From a virus, in the IMG/VR virus record IMGVR_UViG_3300021478_000040, positions 1 to 49,780 of that record: 49,780 nucleotides of DNA; one strand, written 5' to 3'. Position 1 is the stretch's first letter. Each line of letters opens with the position of its first letter. This document shows, piece by piece, positions 30,624-38,800 of this stretch. A program made the translations under genes and the position numbers. The notes under the pieces are model-generated. The model had not been told where the DNA came from and did no database searches. It worked only from the letters and a program-made list of their open reading frames with translations.

Positions 30624-30776
30624 ATGCATGGCATGCTAGGGTTGGCTGGGTTGCTGGGGCTGATCGCTTTTGCTTTCGGAGAACGCACCGCTGTGGCTGT
30701 GGCGCGCGTTCTGATCGGGTTGGGGCTGGCGGTCGGGCTGTGGCTGGCGTTCATGATCGTCGGCGAGCGGCTGTAA
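30624..30776 (+). CDS. Two-pass membrane micropeptide, 50 aa
   Basis: ATG 30624 has TAGGAG 9 nt upstream. The 50-residue product has hydrophobic stretches (about 4-18 and 27-46) around a short charged loop (GERT), predicting two membrane passes. It is followed by a strong hairpin. Role unknown; possibly envelope modification. Confidence 0.6.
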   Translation: MHGMLGLAGLLGLIAFAFGERTAVAVARVLIGLGLAVGLWLAFMIVGERL

Positions 30777-30780
30777 GCGA

Positions 30781-30825
30781 GTTCCAATGCCCGGTGACGG
30801 TCTGACCGCTGCCGGGCATAGGAAC
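30781..30825 (+). other. Two-tier hairpin
   Basis: A 14-bp outer stem with one mismatch (30781-30794 with 30812-30825) encloses a 4-bp inner stem CGGT-CTG-ACCG (30798-30808). It lies just after the 50-residue gene, with no T-run, so it may be a structured 3' end or processed RNA. Confidence 0.5.
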
Positions 30826-30831
30826 TTCCTT

Positions 30832-30862
30832 TGGCATCTGGTATACCGTATACCAGATGCCA
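30832..30862. repeat. 31-bp perfect palindrome
   Basis: Each 15-base arm reads TGGCATCTGGTATAC around a single central C (30847). The half GTATACCAGAT recurs at 26366-26376. It could be an operator, a cruciform or a hairpin. Confidence 0.7.
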
Positions 30863-31110
30863 GCAGGTACCGGATCGCGCACGAGGGTGGTCGCGCCGCT
30901 GTCCAGACCGGTAACATCGACTGGCGGCGGCGGAGGCATTTTTCAGACACCACATATAACCAATTCTGTATACGCTCCCAGTTAGAAATTTTCTGTATAC
31001 AGTAGACGCGAAGCGAAGTAATGAAGTTTTATAAGTTATTGACATCCTCGCCGGGATACGGCAAGTTAGCGATATCGTAATCTTTAACCCATCATTCATG
31101 GAGCCACCCC
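30863..31110 (+). other. Non-coding leader of the micro-gene cascade
   Basis: It has no convincing gene. It contains TGTATAC twice (about 30968 and 30998), TTGACA at about 31039-31044 and TTAGCGATATCGTAA (31066-31080). These are candidate control elements for the genes starting at 31111; no clear -35/-10 pair can be fixed. Confidence 0.4.
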
Positions 31111-31275
31111 ATGCAAATCCAGACGGCCACTAAGGAAGAACTCGGTCTGCTTATTCTGGGACTGCGGTCGTTCTACATTGCCGACCAGCGCGACCTTCAC
31201 AAACGCCTGCTCCAGCAACTCGAAAACGAACTACGCACTCGCTACGGCATGCGGTTGGAAAACAACGCGTCATGA
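31111..31275 (+). CDS. Small helical protein, 54 aa
   Basis: The 54-residue product (MQIQTATKEELGLLIL...) is helical with leucine heptads (LHKRLLQQLENELRTR). A ribosome site (GGAG) precedes ATG 31111. Its end overlaps the next start (ATGA). It is the first gene of a cascade of overlapping small genes. Function unknown. Confidence 0.6.
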   Translation: MQIQTATKEELGLLILGLRSFYIADQRDLHKRLLQQLENELRTRYGMRLENNAS

Positions 31276-31355
31276 TCTATGATTATGCCATTCCCGGCCT
31301 GATAATAGTGATATCGTTAATTATTTTCATCGTAGCAATGAAAGCCAGACCATGA
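31272..31355 (+). CDS. Single-pass membrane micropeptide, 27 aa
   Basis: ATG overlaps the upstream TGA (ATGA). The product is almost all one membrane helix (PGLIIVISLIIFIVAM) with a basic end. Its own stop overlaps the next start in the same way. Small size makes it uncertain, but coupling on both sides argues for translation. Confidence 0.5.
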   Translation: MIYDYAIPGLIIVISLIIFIVAMKARP

Positions 31356-31417
31356 TTTTTGACAGCCGGCATATTGCCGTTAGCGTTATCACTTTTTTAA
31401 TCTGGATGTACCTGTGA
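31352..31417 (+). CDS. Membrane micropeptide, 21 aa
   Basis: It has an ATGA overlap with the gene before and a GTGA overlap with the gene after. The product is MIFDSRHIAVSVITFLIWMYL: a charged N-terminus and a hydrophobic helix. It is the shortest member of the cascade and could be real or only a reinitiation relay. Confidence 0.4.
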   Translation: MIFDSRHIAVSVITFLIWMYL

Positions 31418-31602
31418 GTAAGCGCCCGGTCACCATCCGCAACATGGCGTGGCGCAGGGGACTGGCCATCCACAAGGCCAGACGCGGCGGCTGGTACGTC
31501 ACCCTGATCGGCAGCGGCATCCTCTACGCCACCCACTCTTGGCCTAAAATTGAACAATTCATCAGGACTTACCCGGTCCTCGTTTCAAGGAAGCAGGCAT
31601 GA
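31414..31602 (+). CDS. Small basic protein, 62 aa (GTG start)
   Basis: GTG at 31414 overlaps the preceding TGA (GTGA). The 62-residue product is basic (RNMAWRRGLAIHKARRGGW) with a short hydrophobic segment (YVTLIGSGILYA). It continues the coupled series. A 9-codon frame (31599-31628) then links it to the next gene. Confidence 0.55.
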   Translation: MSKRPVTIRNMAWRRGLAIHKARRGGWYVTLIGSGILYATHSWPKIEQFIRTYPVLVSRKQA

Positions 31603-31627
31603 CCGGGCGAAAGCAGAGGTTTTTATA

Positions 31628-31882
31628 ATGACCATCGATAGCGATATCGGAAAACACTTCACCGCGCAATTGCGCCGCCTGACCCTCGACACCATCGATA
31701 CCTGCCGCCGCGCCGATCTCGATGACCACATTGTCGCGGCCATGCTGGTCACAGTGCTCGGCCATGAACTGGCGCTGACCGGCCATATCATCGGACTTGA
31801 CCAGCCGCAGTTTCTGGATTTATGCCATGATTTGTGGCTGTCGATGCAGCGGCGGCAGCGCAACCGGAAGCAGCGGCCATGA
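31628..31882 (+). CDS. Hypothetical protein, 84 aa
   Basis: Start at 31628 with AGAGG upstream. The product is helical, with a hydrophobic middle (HIVAAMLVTVLGHELALTGHII) and a basic tail (RRQRNRKQR). The first codons contain GATAGCGATATC (31637-31648). Its end overlaps the next start (ATGA). Not recognised. Confidence 0.6.
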   Translation: MTIDSDIGKHFTAQLRRLTLDTIDTCRRADLDDHIVAAMLVTVLGHELALTGHIIGLDQPQFLDLCHDLWLSMQRRQRNRKQRP

Positions 31883-32112
31883 ACCACTGTCCGAATTGCC
31901 ATAAATATCTCGACGCCGCCACCTGCATCTCCAGTCAGGGTGCCGCTCCGGAGCCGGACGACATCACCATCTGCGCCTACTGCGGTCACCTGATGGCGTT
32001 CGACGACGCTCTCAGGCTGCGTCAACTCACCAGCACCGAGATATACGCCGTGGCAGGCGATCCGCTGATACTGGCGGCGCAACGCGCGAGGAGCAAAATC
32101 AATGAGCGATAA
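31879..32112 (+). CDS. Zinc-ribbon protein, 77 aa
   Basis: ATG 31879 (MNHCPNCHKY) overlaps the upstream stop. C-P-N-C (4-7) and C-A-Y-C (34-37) form a zinc ribbon. The C-terminal part is helical. It overlaps the methyltransferase start by 11 nt, suggesting it may act with that enzyme. Confidence 0.65.
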   Translation: MNHCPNCHKYLDAATCISSQGAAPEPDDITICAYCGHLMAFDDALRLRQLTSTEIYAVAGDPLILAAQRARSKINER

Positions 32113-32785
32113 CAAAACCTTAAGAATGCAGCACCACTATGCCCGCTTACGCAGTTTCGAGCAGCGGATGCGAAATCCGGGCTTCAGGTGCATGTTTGAT
32201 CAACGCAACCAAGCGTTGAGCAATGCGCTGCCCCGGCTGTCGAAGCCATTGTCTCGCTGCCGCATCCTTGATTTCGGCTGCGGTCACGGCGTGATGTCCG
32301 GCTGGCTGCGCAATCACGGCGCGCGGCCCGAACATCTGACCGGCACCGATATCCAGCCCGCGCGCATTGCTGAGGCCCGCCGCCGCTATCCCGACCTCAA
32401 CTTCATGGTCAGCGGCGACTGGCTGCCGTTTCCGGACAAATCGTTCGACGTCGTGATCTGCTTCACGGTATTCTCCTCGATCCTCGATCCGGCCATCCGG
32501 CAGCGGACCGCAGCCGAAATTACCCGCGTGCTGGCACCGGGCGGTGTCATCATCTGGTATGACATCCGCTATCCCAACCCGGCCAACAAGGACTTGCGCG
32601 CGATGACGCTATTGGATATCCGGCGGCTGTTTCCGTTGCTGGATGACCAGCTGGAGCCGTTGACCTTGCTGCCGCCGCTGGCAGAACGGCTGGGACCGCT
32701 GACCGACGCGCTCTACCCGCTCCTTGCCAGCTTCCGGTTTCTGCGCAGTCATTATTTCGGTCTGCTGCTCAAGAAAAAATCATGA
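32102..32785 (+). CDS. Class I SAM-dependent methyltransferase
   Basis: The 227-residue protein has Rossmann motif I I-L-D-F-G-C-G-H-G (55-63), acidic D83 in G-T-D-I, D106, and motif IV F-D-V-V-I-C-F-T-V-F (115-124). This is the Methyltransf_11 pattern of small-molecule, lipid or sugar methyltransferases. It lacks the N-P-P-Y or D-P-P-Y of N6-adenine DNA methylases, so DNA is not the obvious target. Placed among membrane micropeptides, surface (LPS or lipid) modification is an attractive but unproven role. Confidence 0.8.
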   Translation: MSDNKTLRMQHHYARLRSFEQRMRNPGFRCMFDQRNQALSNALPRLSKPLSRCRILDFGCGHGVMSGWLRNHGARPEHLTGTDIQPARIAEARRRYPDLNFMVSGDWLPFPDKSFDVVICFTVFSSILDPAIRQRTAAEITRVLAPGGVIIWYDIRYPNPANKDLRAMTLLDIRRLFPLLDDQLEPLTLLPPLAERLGPLTDALYPLLASFRFLRSHYFGLLLKKKS

Positions 32786-32907
32786 AGCTCCTGATTATCA
32801 TCACCTTATGGTTTTCCGTCATCGGCTGCCTGTTCGGAGGTTTCCTGCTCTACAGCCGTGTCTCTCCCGACGCCAGCCATCCTGAAACCATCGGCAACCA
32901 GTTTTGA
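32782..32907 (+). CDS. Membrane micropeptide, 41 aa
   Basis: It has an ATGA overlap with the methyltransferase stop. One membrane helix (LLIIITLWFSVIGCLFGGFLLY) has a Cys after V-I-G that could suit a lipobox (V-I-G-C), so it might be a tiny lipoprotein. It ends in a TTGA overlap with the next gene. Confidence 0.5.
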   Translation: MKLLIIITLWFSVIGCLFGGFLLYSRVSPDASHPETIGNQF

Positions 32908-33191
32908 ACTGGTACCGGATTTTCGGCCTAATTATTTTACCGCTGTCATTGTGGCTGGTGATTATTCTGCTATGGATGTGGCTCTTCAAAGGCTGGTCGA
33001 TGCCCTTTACTCATCCCAATTTCGGCAAGATGGCGCGCGTCGAACTTTGCGGTCGCGAGGTCCGGCTGGTTTTCGTCGCCGACAATATCGTCGAAGCCAG
33101 TAATCTTGCCGGGTATCTGGTCGGAAAACTGAAAGATGGTGCAGTCAACATCACCCTGATGGGTCGGCCAACCAGTGTAGAGGAAACTTGA
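32904..33191 (+). CDS. Membrane-anchored protein, 95 aa (TTG start)
   Basis: The TTG at 32904 overlaps the preceding TGA; there is no ribosome site, so translation is probably by coupling. An N-terminal membrane helix (IFGLIILPLSLWLVIILLW) is followed by a soluble domain of about 60 residues with strands (RVELCGREVRLVFVAD). It closes the cascade. Confidence 0.6.
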   Translation: MNWYRIFGLIILPLSLWLVIILLWMWLFKGWSMPFTHPNFGKMARVELCGREVRLVFVADNIVEASNLAGYLVGKLKDGAVNITLMGRPTSVEET

Positions 33192-33219
33192 TGTTCAACT
33201 TAAACAGAGGAGGAAAAAC

Positions 33220-33792
33220 ATGCGACCATTTCTAGCTTACATCATGCCGGTCGATAGCGGTCCGGTCGATCCGGGGTTTGGCGTCGGTGGACCCGGCGGT
33301 CCCGGCAGCCCCGGTGGACCCGGAGCGCCGGGGCCGGTGTTTCCATCTCACCCGATTTACAATCCACCCTATCCCGATCACAGCCTGCCGCCTTTCCCAG
33401 CGCATCCGATTGCACCGGGCGGTCCCGGCGGGCGTCCTCCGGGCATCTGGGGTCCGCCTGACATGGCTCAGGGCTGTTGGGGTGGCGGCATGGGACCGGG
33501 TGTCAAACCGCAGCCGCCTTCCGGAGGAACGCCGTCGCATCCCATCGTACTGCCGCCGGGAACCATTCCGGGGTTGAAGCCCGAGCACCCGATCTACATC
33601 CCGCCAAGCAGTCCGGGCGTGCCTACCCATCCGATTGTAATGCCGCCGGAAGGCGGCACCGAACCGCCGGAAGTGGCGGCGAACTGGGACGCCAGGACCG
33701 CTTGGACCGAACAGACCGGCTGGGTGGTGGTGCTGATGCCTTCGGAGCAGCACCCCGGCGTGCCGACGCCATCGACAGCGCCGCCAGCTTAA
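33220..33792 (+). CDS. Pro/Gly-rich protein with HPI repeats
   Basis: The 190-residue protein has a collagen-like G-x-P run (about 23-42), then five H-P-I units (S/A/E/T-H-P-I followed by Pro-rich turns), and a short strand at the end (GWVVVLMPSE). AGAGGAGG precedes ATG 33220. Similar HPI-repeat proteins occur in Rhizobiales phages, probably as structural or surface components; function is not established. Confidence 0.65.
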   Translation: MRPFLAYIMPVDSGPVDPGFGVGGPGGPGSPGGPGAPGPVFPSHPIYNPPYPDHSLPPFPAHPIAPGGPGGRPPGIWGPPDMAQGCWGGGMGPGVKPQPPSGGTPSHPIVLPPGTIPGLKPEHPIYIPPSSPGVPTHPIVMPPEGGTEPPEVAANWDARTAWTEQTGWVVVLMPSEQHPGVPTPSTAPPA

Positions 33793-33842
33793 GTTAGGGT
33801 CTGCGTGCTCAGTTGTGGTGACCGAGCATGGCGTATCTTGCG

Positions 33843-33882
33843 AACCTCCCGGTGTGAACCCCTTTCACCGGGAGGTTTTTTA
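33843..33882 (+). terminator. Strong Rho-independent terminator
   Basis: A perfect 12-bp stem (AACCTCCCGGTG with its complement 33866-33877) and 11-nt loop precede TTTTTTAATT. It ends the (+) cassette, and the A-run before it gives some activity on (-). Confidence 0.85.
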
Positions 33883-33900
33883 ATTAAAAGTCGTTCCTCC

Positions 33901-33990
33901 TCATGGCCGTATCAGCAATGCGAAGATGATGACAGCAGTCAGGCAGAACGCGGCGATGCTGATGATTTCATAAATATCGAAATCATTCAT
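33901..33990 (-). CDS. Membrane micropeptide, 29 aa
   Basis: ATG overlaps the stop of the upstream gene (ATGA). The product has an acidic N-terminus and one membrane helix (SIAAFCLTAVIIFALLI). It is like the micropeptides in the cascade at 31272-31417. Confidence 0.45.
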   Translation of the reverse strand: MNDFDIYEIISIAAFCLTAVIIFALLIRP

Positions 33991-34187
33991 TTCTTGCCGA
34001 TCTCCGGATATTTGCGTTTGACGGCTGAACGTACTTTGGCCTTTTCCGCAGGCGTGCCGTGCTGGCTGACCCGCGCCAGCGCGTTGCGGGCATGAGAAGC
34101 GTCTTCGATGGGGTAGGCACGCTTGCCGGGCAGCGCAAAACTCTTCTTTGACAATGATTTGCGTCCTTTGGTGGTCAATTTTGCCAT
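33987..34187 (-). CDS. Conserved small basic protein, 66 aa
   Basis: Start at 34187 (MAKLTTKGRKSL) has AGGAGG 6 nt upstream. The pattern LPGKRAYPIEDASHARNAL and KAKVRSAVKRKYP is a small family frequent in phages and bacteria. It is probably helical and nucleic-acid- or protein-binding; function unknown. It is divergent from the lysis genes. Confidence 0.7.
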   Translation of the reverse strand: MAKLTTKGRKSLSKKSFALPGKRAYPIEDASHARNALARVSQHGTPAEKAKVRSAVKRKYPEIGKK

Positions 34188-34215
34188 TGGTTCCTCCTGT
34201 GTTATGCTTGGTACC

Positions 34216-34488
34216 ATGACAGAACTCAGGGAATGGGTAAAATCCAATTCTGCCTTGGTGTATTTTTTGTTTGCGCAGGCCGTCGCGCTGATCAGCGGTG
34301 GTGCGTGGGCGCTAAGTTATTTCAACACGCTTGAGAACCGCGTAAACACACTCGAAACGCGAGGAAGTCCGCATCTCAATATCATCGACAACCGGCTCAC
34401 AGTTTTGGAGAGCCAGACCAAGGAAAACAAGGAACGGCTTGAAAGGGTCGTTGACGTCATGACCAAGAGGTTGAACATAAACCCATGA
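34216..34488 (+). CDS. Membrane protein with coiled coil, putative holin-like
   Basis: Start at 34216 (MTELREWV). Of 90 residues, one membrane helix (LVYFLFAQAVALISGGAWALS) is followed by heptads (LENRVNTLE, IIDNRLTVLESQ). It heads a coupled trio that ends in an endolysin gene, so a holin or spanin-like role is likely. The start has no clear ribosome site. Confidence 0.6.
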   Translation: MTELREWVKSNSALVYFLFAQAVALISGGAWALSYFNTLENRVNTLETRGSPHLNIIDNRLTVLESQTKENKERLERVVDVMTKRLNINP

Positions 34489-34718
34489 CTGAGCGCGGTG
34501 CCAACATTGCGAGCCTGCTGGATGCTCTCAAGAGCCAACCATTGATGCTAGGGCTGCTGTTGGTGATTTTCGCGCTGATTGGTTTTGTCTATCTGCAATC
34601 TTCGCAATTTAATCAGCAACGTGCCGAGAATGTTAAATTATTCGTAAGCGTTCAGGCTGAAGTTCAGAAACTGTTGAGCCAATGCATCGTGCCGCCGCCG
34701 GGAGGGACTGGAAAATGA
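34485..34718 (+). CDS. Small membrane protein of the lysis cassette, 77 aa
   Basis: It has ATGA overlaps with both neighbours. One membrane helix (LMLGLLLVIFALIGFVYL) is followed by a polar helical part and a C-I-V-P-P-P-G-G end. It could be a holin, spanin subunit or antiholin. No lipobox. Confidence 0.65.
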   Translation: MTERGANIASLLDALKSQPLMLGLLLVIFALIGFVYLQSSQFNQQRAENVKLFVSVQAEVQKLLSQCIVPPPGGTGK

Positions 34719-35266
34719 ACGAAGAACACAGTTTAACGGTTGCAGGCGCGAAATTGATCCAACATTTCGAAGGATGCTTAAAGTTGCATGAGGGTAAATA
34801 TAAAGCTTATAGGTGTCCAGCTAATGTGCTGACCATCGGATGGGGGCATACCAATCATCATGGACGAAAATTCGACGCGGCTTCAATTTGGACGGCTGAA
34901 GAATGCCATCAGGCATTCATGGAAGACATGCAAGGCTTTGAGCGCGACGTCCGCAAGATGGCTACCGTCCCGCTCACAGATTATCAGTTTTCTGCGCTCG
35001 TTTCCCTTGCATACAACATCGGTAGCTCAGCGCTCAAAGGATCAACCCTGCTGCGAAAACTCAACTCCGGCGATTACGTCGGAGCCAGCCACGAATTCAA
35101 AAAATGGAACAAGGCCGGAGGAAAAGTCTTGAAGGGACTGACGCGACGACGCGCCAGTGAAGCAATCATGTTCGCCGGTCTCAGCGATGAAGATTTCGAC
35201 GGTGTGGCCGACGATCCGATGCCGCAACAGGTGGATGATCCTGATGAAACCGCTAGTAATGGTTGA
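34715..35266 (+). CDS. Endolysin (GH24 lysozyme)
   Basis: The 183-residue protein starts at 34715 (MNEEHS), coupled to the membrane gene. The phage lysozyme catalytic triad type E-C/D-T is visible as E19 (HFEG), C34 and T40 in VLTIGWGHT, with an extra ~6 residues between E19 and C34. C-terminal L-x-R-R-x-S-E-A is typical of GH24. No signal or SAR segment, so release needs a holin. It degrades host murein at lysis. The acidic tail (about 160-183) is unusual. Confidence 0.9.
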   Translation: MNEEHSLTVAGAKLIQHFEGCLKLHEGKYKAYRCPANVLTIGWGHTNHHGRKFDAASIWTAEECHQAFMEDMQGFERDVRKMATVPLTDYQFSALVSLAYNIGSSALKGSTLLRKLNSGDYVGASHEFKKWNKAGGKVLKGLTRRRASEAIMFAGLSDEDFDGVADDPMPQQVDDPDETASNG

Positions 35267-35438
35267 GTGGGCCGTTTACGATTATATTCCGTGCAGACGG
35301 CGTGTAGTCATCGTTACGCTTGGTGAAGCCTTGCAATGGGTGAAAGAAGGCGCAGAGCTAAACATGTATCCGATTGACCCGGAACTGTTCAAGGAATTCG
35401 AATATGTCGGTCAACCCCCGTCCCAACGCGCAGGCTGA
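35244..35438 (+). CDS. Small hypothetical protein, 64 aa
   Basis: ATG 35244 has AGGTGG 9 nt upstream and lies inside the end of the endolysin gene (23-nt overlap). The product has strands (RRRVVIVTL) and helix (GEALQWVKEGAE) and a Tyr/Pro-rich end. Unknown. Confidence 0.5.
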   Translation: MKPLVMVEWAVYDYIPCRRRVVIVTLGEALQWVKEGAELNMYPIDPELFKEFEYVGQPPSQRAG

Positions 35439-35595
35439 CGACGAAGCGATAGCGGAGATGTCGCGATGGCTGAAGCAACACAAAATGGTTGGATTGGGCA
35501 CCCGGTCGGGAAAATTGCTGATAATTTCAGCGAGGGAATTCTACGGGCTGGAATTAAAATCTCTGACGATCTGCGAGAGCAATTCGACGATTTGA
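35404..35595 (+). CDS. Possible small protein, 63 aa (overlapping)
   Basis: AAGGA 8 nt before ATG 35404 supports translation, but 130 nt overlap the better frame at 35466-35783. The product is MSVNPRPNAQADDEAI... with a basic middle. It may be real or a chance frame. Confidence 0.3.
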   Translation: MSVNPRPNAQADDEAIAEMSRWLKQHKMVGLGTRSGKLLIISAREFYGLELKSLTICESNSTI

Positions 35596-35783
35596 CGGTC
35601 GATGACGTGACGCTCCGCGCCAAGTACATCAATTTTTGCCATGCCATTCATGAAGAACAAAGAGAGATTGTCATCAGATCGAGAGCGGTCTGGGCGCAAG
35701 CCAAATTGACGTTGGGGCTGCAAGGCAATTGGCGTTACGAGGACGGCAGGGTCTACCCCGTGGACGAAACGGCAACAAAATGA
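35466..35783 (+). CDS. Hypothetical protein, 105 aa
   Basis: ATG 35466 has GGAG upstream. The product is mainly helical (LREQFDDLTVDDVTLRAKYINFCHAIHEE) and ends in a strand-rich W-R-Y-E-D-G-R-V-Y. It lies between the lysis genes and the large ejection protein. No family recognised. Confidence 0.6.
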   Translation: MAEATQNGWIGHPVGKIADNFSEGILRAGIKISDDLREQFDDLTVDDVTLRAKYINFCHAIHEEQREIVIRSRAVWAQAKLTLGLQGNWRYEDGRVYPVDETATK

Positions 35784-35789
35784 TATCTA

Positions 35790-35812
35790 GGTACCAGTTT
35801 TTGACTGGTACC
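35790..35812 (+). other. Hairpin next to the ejection-protein ribosome site
   Basis: GGTACCAGT (35790-35798), loop TTTTG, ACTGGTACC (35804-35812), then AAGGAAAA and ATG 35824. The stem abuts the ribosome site and might affect translation or RNA stability. Confidence 0.5.
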
Positions 35813-35823
35813 AAGGAAAAGTC

Positions 35824-38800
35824 ATGGACGACGATGTAACTGGTGCCGACATTGGCCTCGATACAGTTAATCTGTCGCCAAGCAGCGGTCTTGATCCTTC
35901 AAGGCTGGTGCGATCTGTCCCGACTGCGGCAACCGGAGGGACTTTTCCCCAGACAGCATTTGCCTTGCTGCAACCGGTTTCAACTACACAGGATGTTACC
36001 GGCTCGACAGTAGCTCCAATCGCGCCAGCGCCGGGGCAGCCGGTTAATCTGGCACCGCCTAATCCTGCAAATCTGGTGATAAATCCGCAGAGAGGGCAGC
36101 CGGTTATTTCGCAAGGTTCAATTGCGCCGATGGTGCAGACGGCGCAAACAACGTCACCGCAGGCGCAAGGGCAGCCAAACATAGGGTCGGTATCGCCTTA
36201 TCAGACCCAACCTGCTCCGTCAGGGGTGCGACCGATACCGGGCACCGGGACCGGTCCGTTTGGTAGCAACCAGACCATGTATCCGGCTGTCGATCCCAAC
36301 ATGAACCCGCTGGAAACTGCCAGAGGAATATTGAAAGGAGAAGCTGACAGGGCGCTGAACGCAGCCAATAACCCGATGCGCAAATTCTGGTTTGGTGAAA
36401 GTACCAAGAAAGATGCTGCGGAAGCTGCTCAAAAATATCAGCAGATCGATCAGATCGACAAGCAGTTGCAGGAGCAGAAAAACAACCAGATGAAGGCGGA
36501 TAATTCCGGCATTCCGCGTAATCAGCAGACATGGACGCAGACCAACGATACCGTGGTGGAAAATCTGGTTAACAGGATGCGTGGCGGCGATCAAACTGCC
36601 ATGGATGCTTTGGTAGCGCGTGGTCAGAAAGACCTTGTGGCAGCTTATCAGCCCGACATGGTTGCTGCGATGGAAAGTCAACATAAACAAGGTTTGCAGA
36701 TCAAAGACAGGCTTGATAGCGCTACGACAGACAAAGAATACAATGAAATTCGCAACGAATTGACCGACCCTCAACATCCATTAAGCGGTATCGGCTTCAA
36801 TATTCCCAGATCATTAGGAGAATGGCAGGCACAGCGTGCGCAACGCGATGAAGCTGGGCGACGCGCGGGCATAGCAATCAGCAGATATCAACAACAACGC
36901 GCTCAATATACCGATTTTACCGATCAAACTGACAAGGATATGTCGAAAACTCAGACCGAGAACATGCGGATGTCCAACGGCGAAGTAATGCCGGGAACAA
37001 CTGCAAAAGTTCATCTTGGTTACGGTGTTAATGGCGTTGCTGATGTTTATGGTTCGAATGATCTACGATTGTTTGGTGCAGACAAAGGTAAGGAAGGTAC
37101 GTGGGGTAATTACGGACCTAAAGAACGAGAAACAATCGGCAAAGAACTAGAAACCGCGTATCCTAAAACGGAACGCGAGAAAACTGTCTCGTTTCTTCGC
37201 ACCTATAAAATGGCGACGACCGGCAGCGACGGCAAACCATTGATTGGCGCAGACCAGAAACTTATTAACACTAATCCGAATGTTCAGCAGGCCATTGCCG
37301 AAGGTTTTGCGGCTGCGATGCGCGGTGGCGCTGGCGGTGCTAACGGTCAATTGATGAAAATCGAACTGGCAAAACGCGGTCCGGTTCAGGAAGGTCTGGA
37401 TAAGCTGATAGGAGCTTATGCTGGCGGCAAAGGCGTTATTACCGGAGAAATGTCTCCATATCTTTCCAAATTGACGCAGGGACAAATTCGCTACGTTCTG
37501 GATTTTCTCAAGGACTACAACATTAAAGATATTTCCACACGACTTAACGGCGTAGCAGAACATATCGGTTCATACGGTGGACGACTGGATCAGAGCGGTC
37601 TAGAACCAGAATTGCAAGATACGCTTAAAGGTGCGCATGCTTATGGCCGCGATACCGAAAAACTTTATAGATCGCAGTTACCGGCAATAGTTCGCGATCA
37701 CGACCGGATATATCTGGATCGCGGTGTGGCTGGAAGAAGCGTACCGGGTGCTTCGGTCAATCCAATACCGCTTTCGGCATTGCCGGGATTGACCCCGGAA
37801 CTGGCTAACCCTCCTCCTTCCGCCGCTCCAGTCGCACCTAGCGGCGGCAGCGTACCGCCGCCCCCGGCAAGCCCCCCTGCTACTCCTCCGGCGGGCGGCG
37901 GTGGCGTACGTGCAGGCACGCCACTGCCCTACAATCCGCGCGCAGGGCAGTATGGAGGCGTAGCACCGGCTGCGCCTGTAACGGCTGCGCCTGCTGCCCC
38001 GGTAGTGCCTGCTGGCGGTGCATTTCCTGCTACCGGTGCCGCACCTGTTCCTTTCACGCCAGCGCCCGCCATGGCTGCTCCCGGTCCTCTCCCTGGTCCC
38101 AGATCGAGCCTGTCCGACACGATAGGCAACGTAGCATCCAATGTGCTGGGTATTTCTTCGGCGCAGGCAGCGGAACGACCGCCTGCACCGTGGGATGTAG
38201 TTAAGCGGCCTGCTTCTGCTGTCGTAACTGCTCCCGGTGCCAGAGCACAACCATCTGGGCCGCTGAACGTACTTCAGCAGGCTACTGCTGCCGCTCCTGC
38301 TCCTACTGTTGTCGCTCCTGCTGCGCTTCCCAGTTCATGGGGAGCAGGTGTTGGTAATGTACCTGCTCCTGCGCCTGTTCCGCCTAGCGTTCCGACGCCG
38401 CAGCAACCCGGTGGACCGGGGACTGGCATTGTGCAACCACCTCCACCTGTTGCTGCTCCGCAGGGTGTCAGACCCGGCGGGACTTTTTCACAAGGTGTGC
38501 CGAGTAACGGTTTTCCGGCTCATGTTGCCGCTCATCCTAATGCGCGAACTGTTTTTGGTGTTGCTGGTCAGACTGCGCAGAATGTCAGCAATAATCCGGT
38601 TATTGCCAACAATTCGGCCATTGTAGCTACCAGTTCGGCGCACAGTGAAAGTAATTTTCAGCCGGATACGCTTCACGATAAGGATAAGAATGGAAATTAC
38701 ATCGGTTATGGATTGTTTGGTCATAACGACAACGGTGGTCGTTTGTCGGCAATGCAGCAGTTTGCTGGTGTGCCGGTAACCGGAAAACCTGATCAGAAAA

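Noticed and set aside
33190-33235. 14-codon frame after the cascade (MFNLNRGGKTCDHF)
   Set aside because: It overlaps the ribosome site and start of the HPI-repeat gene; too short to claim, though its TGATG overlap continues the coupling pattern.
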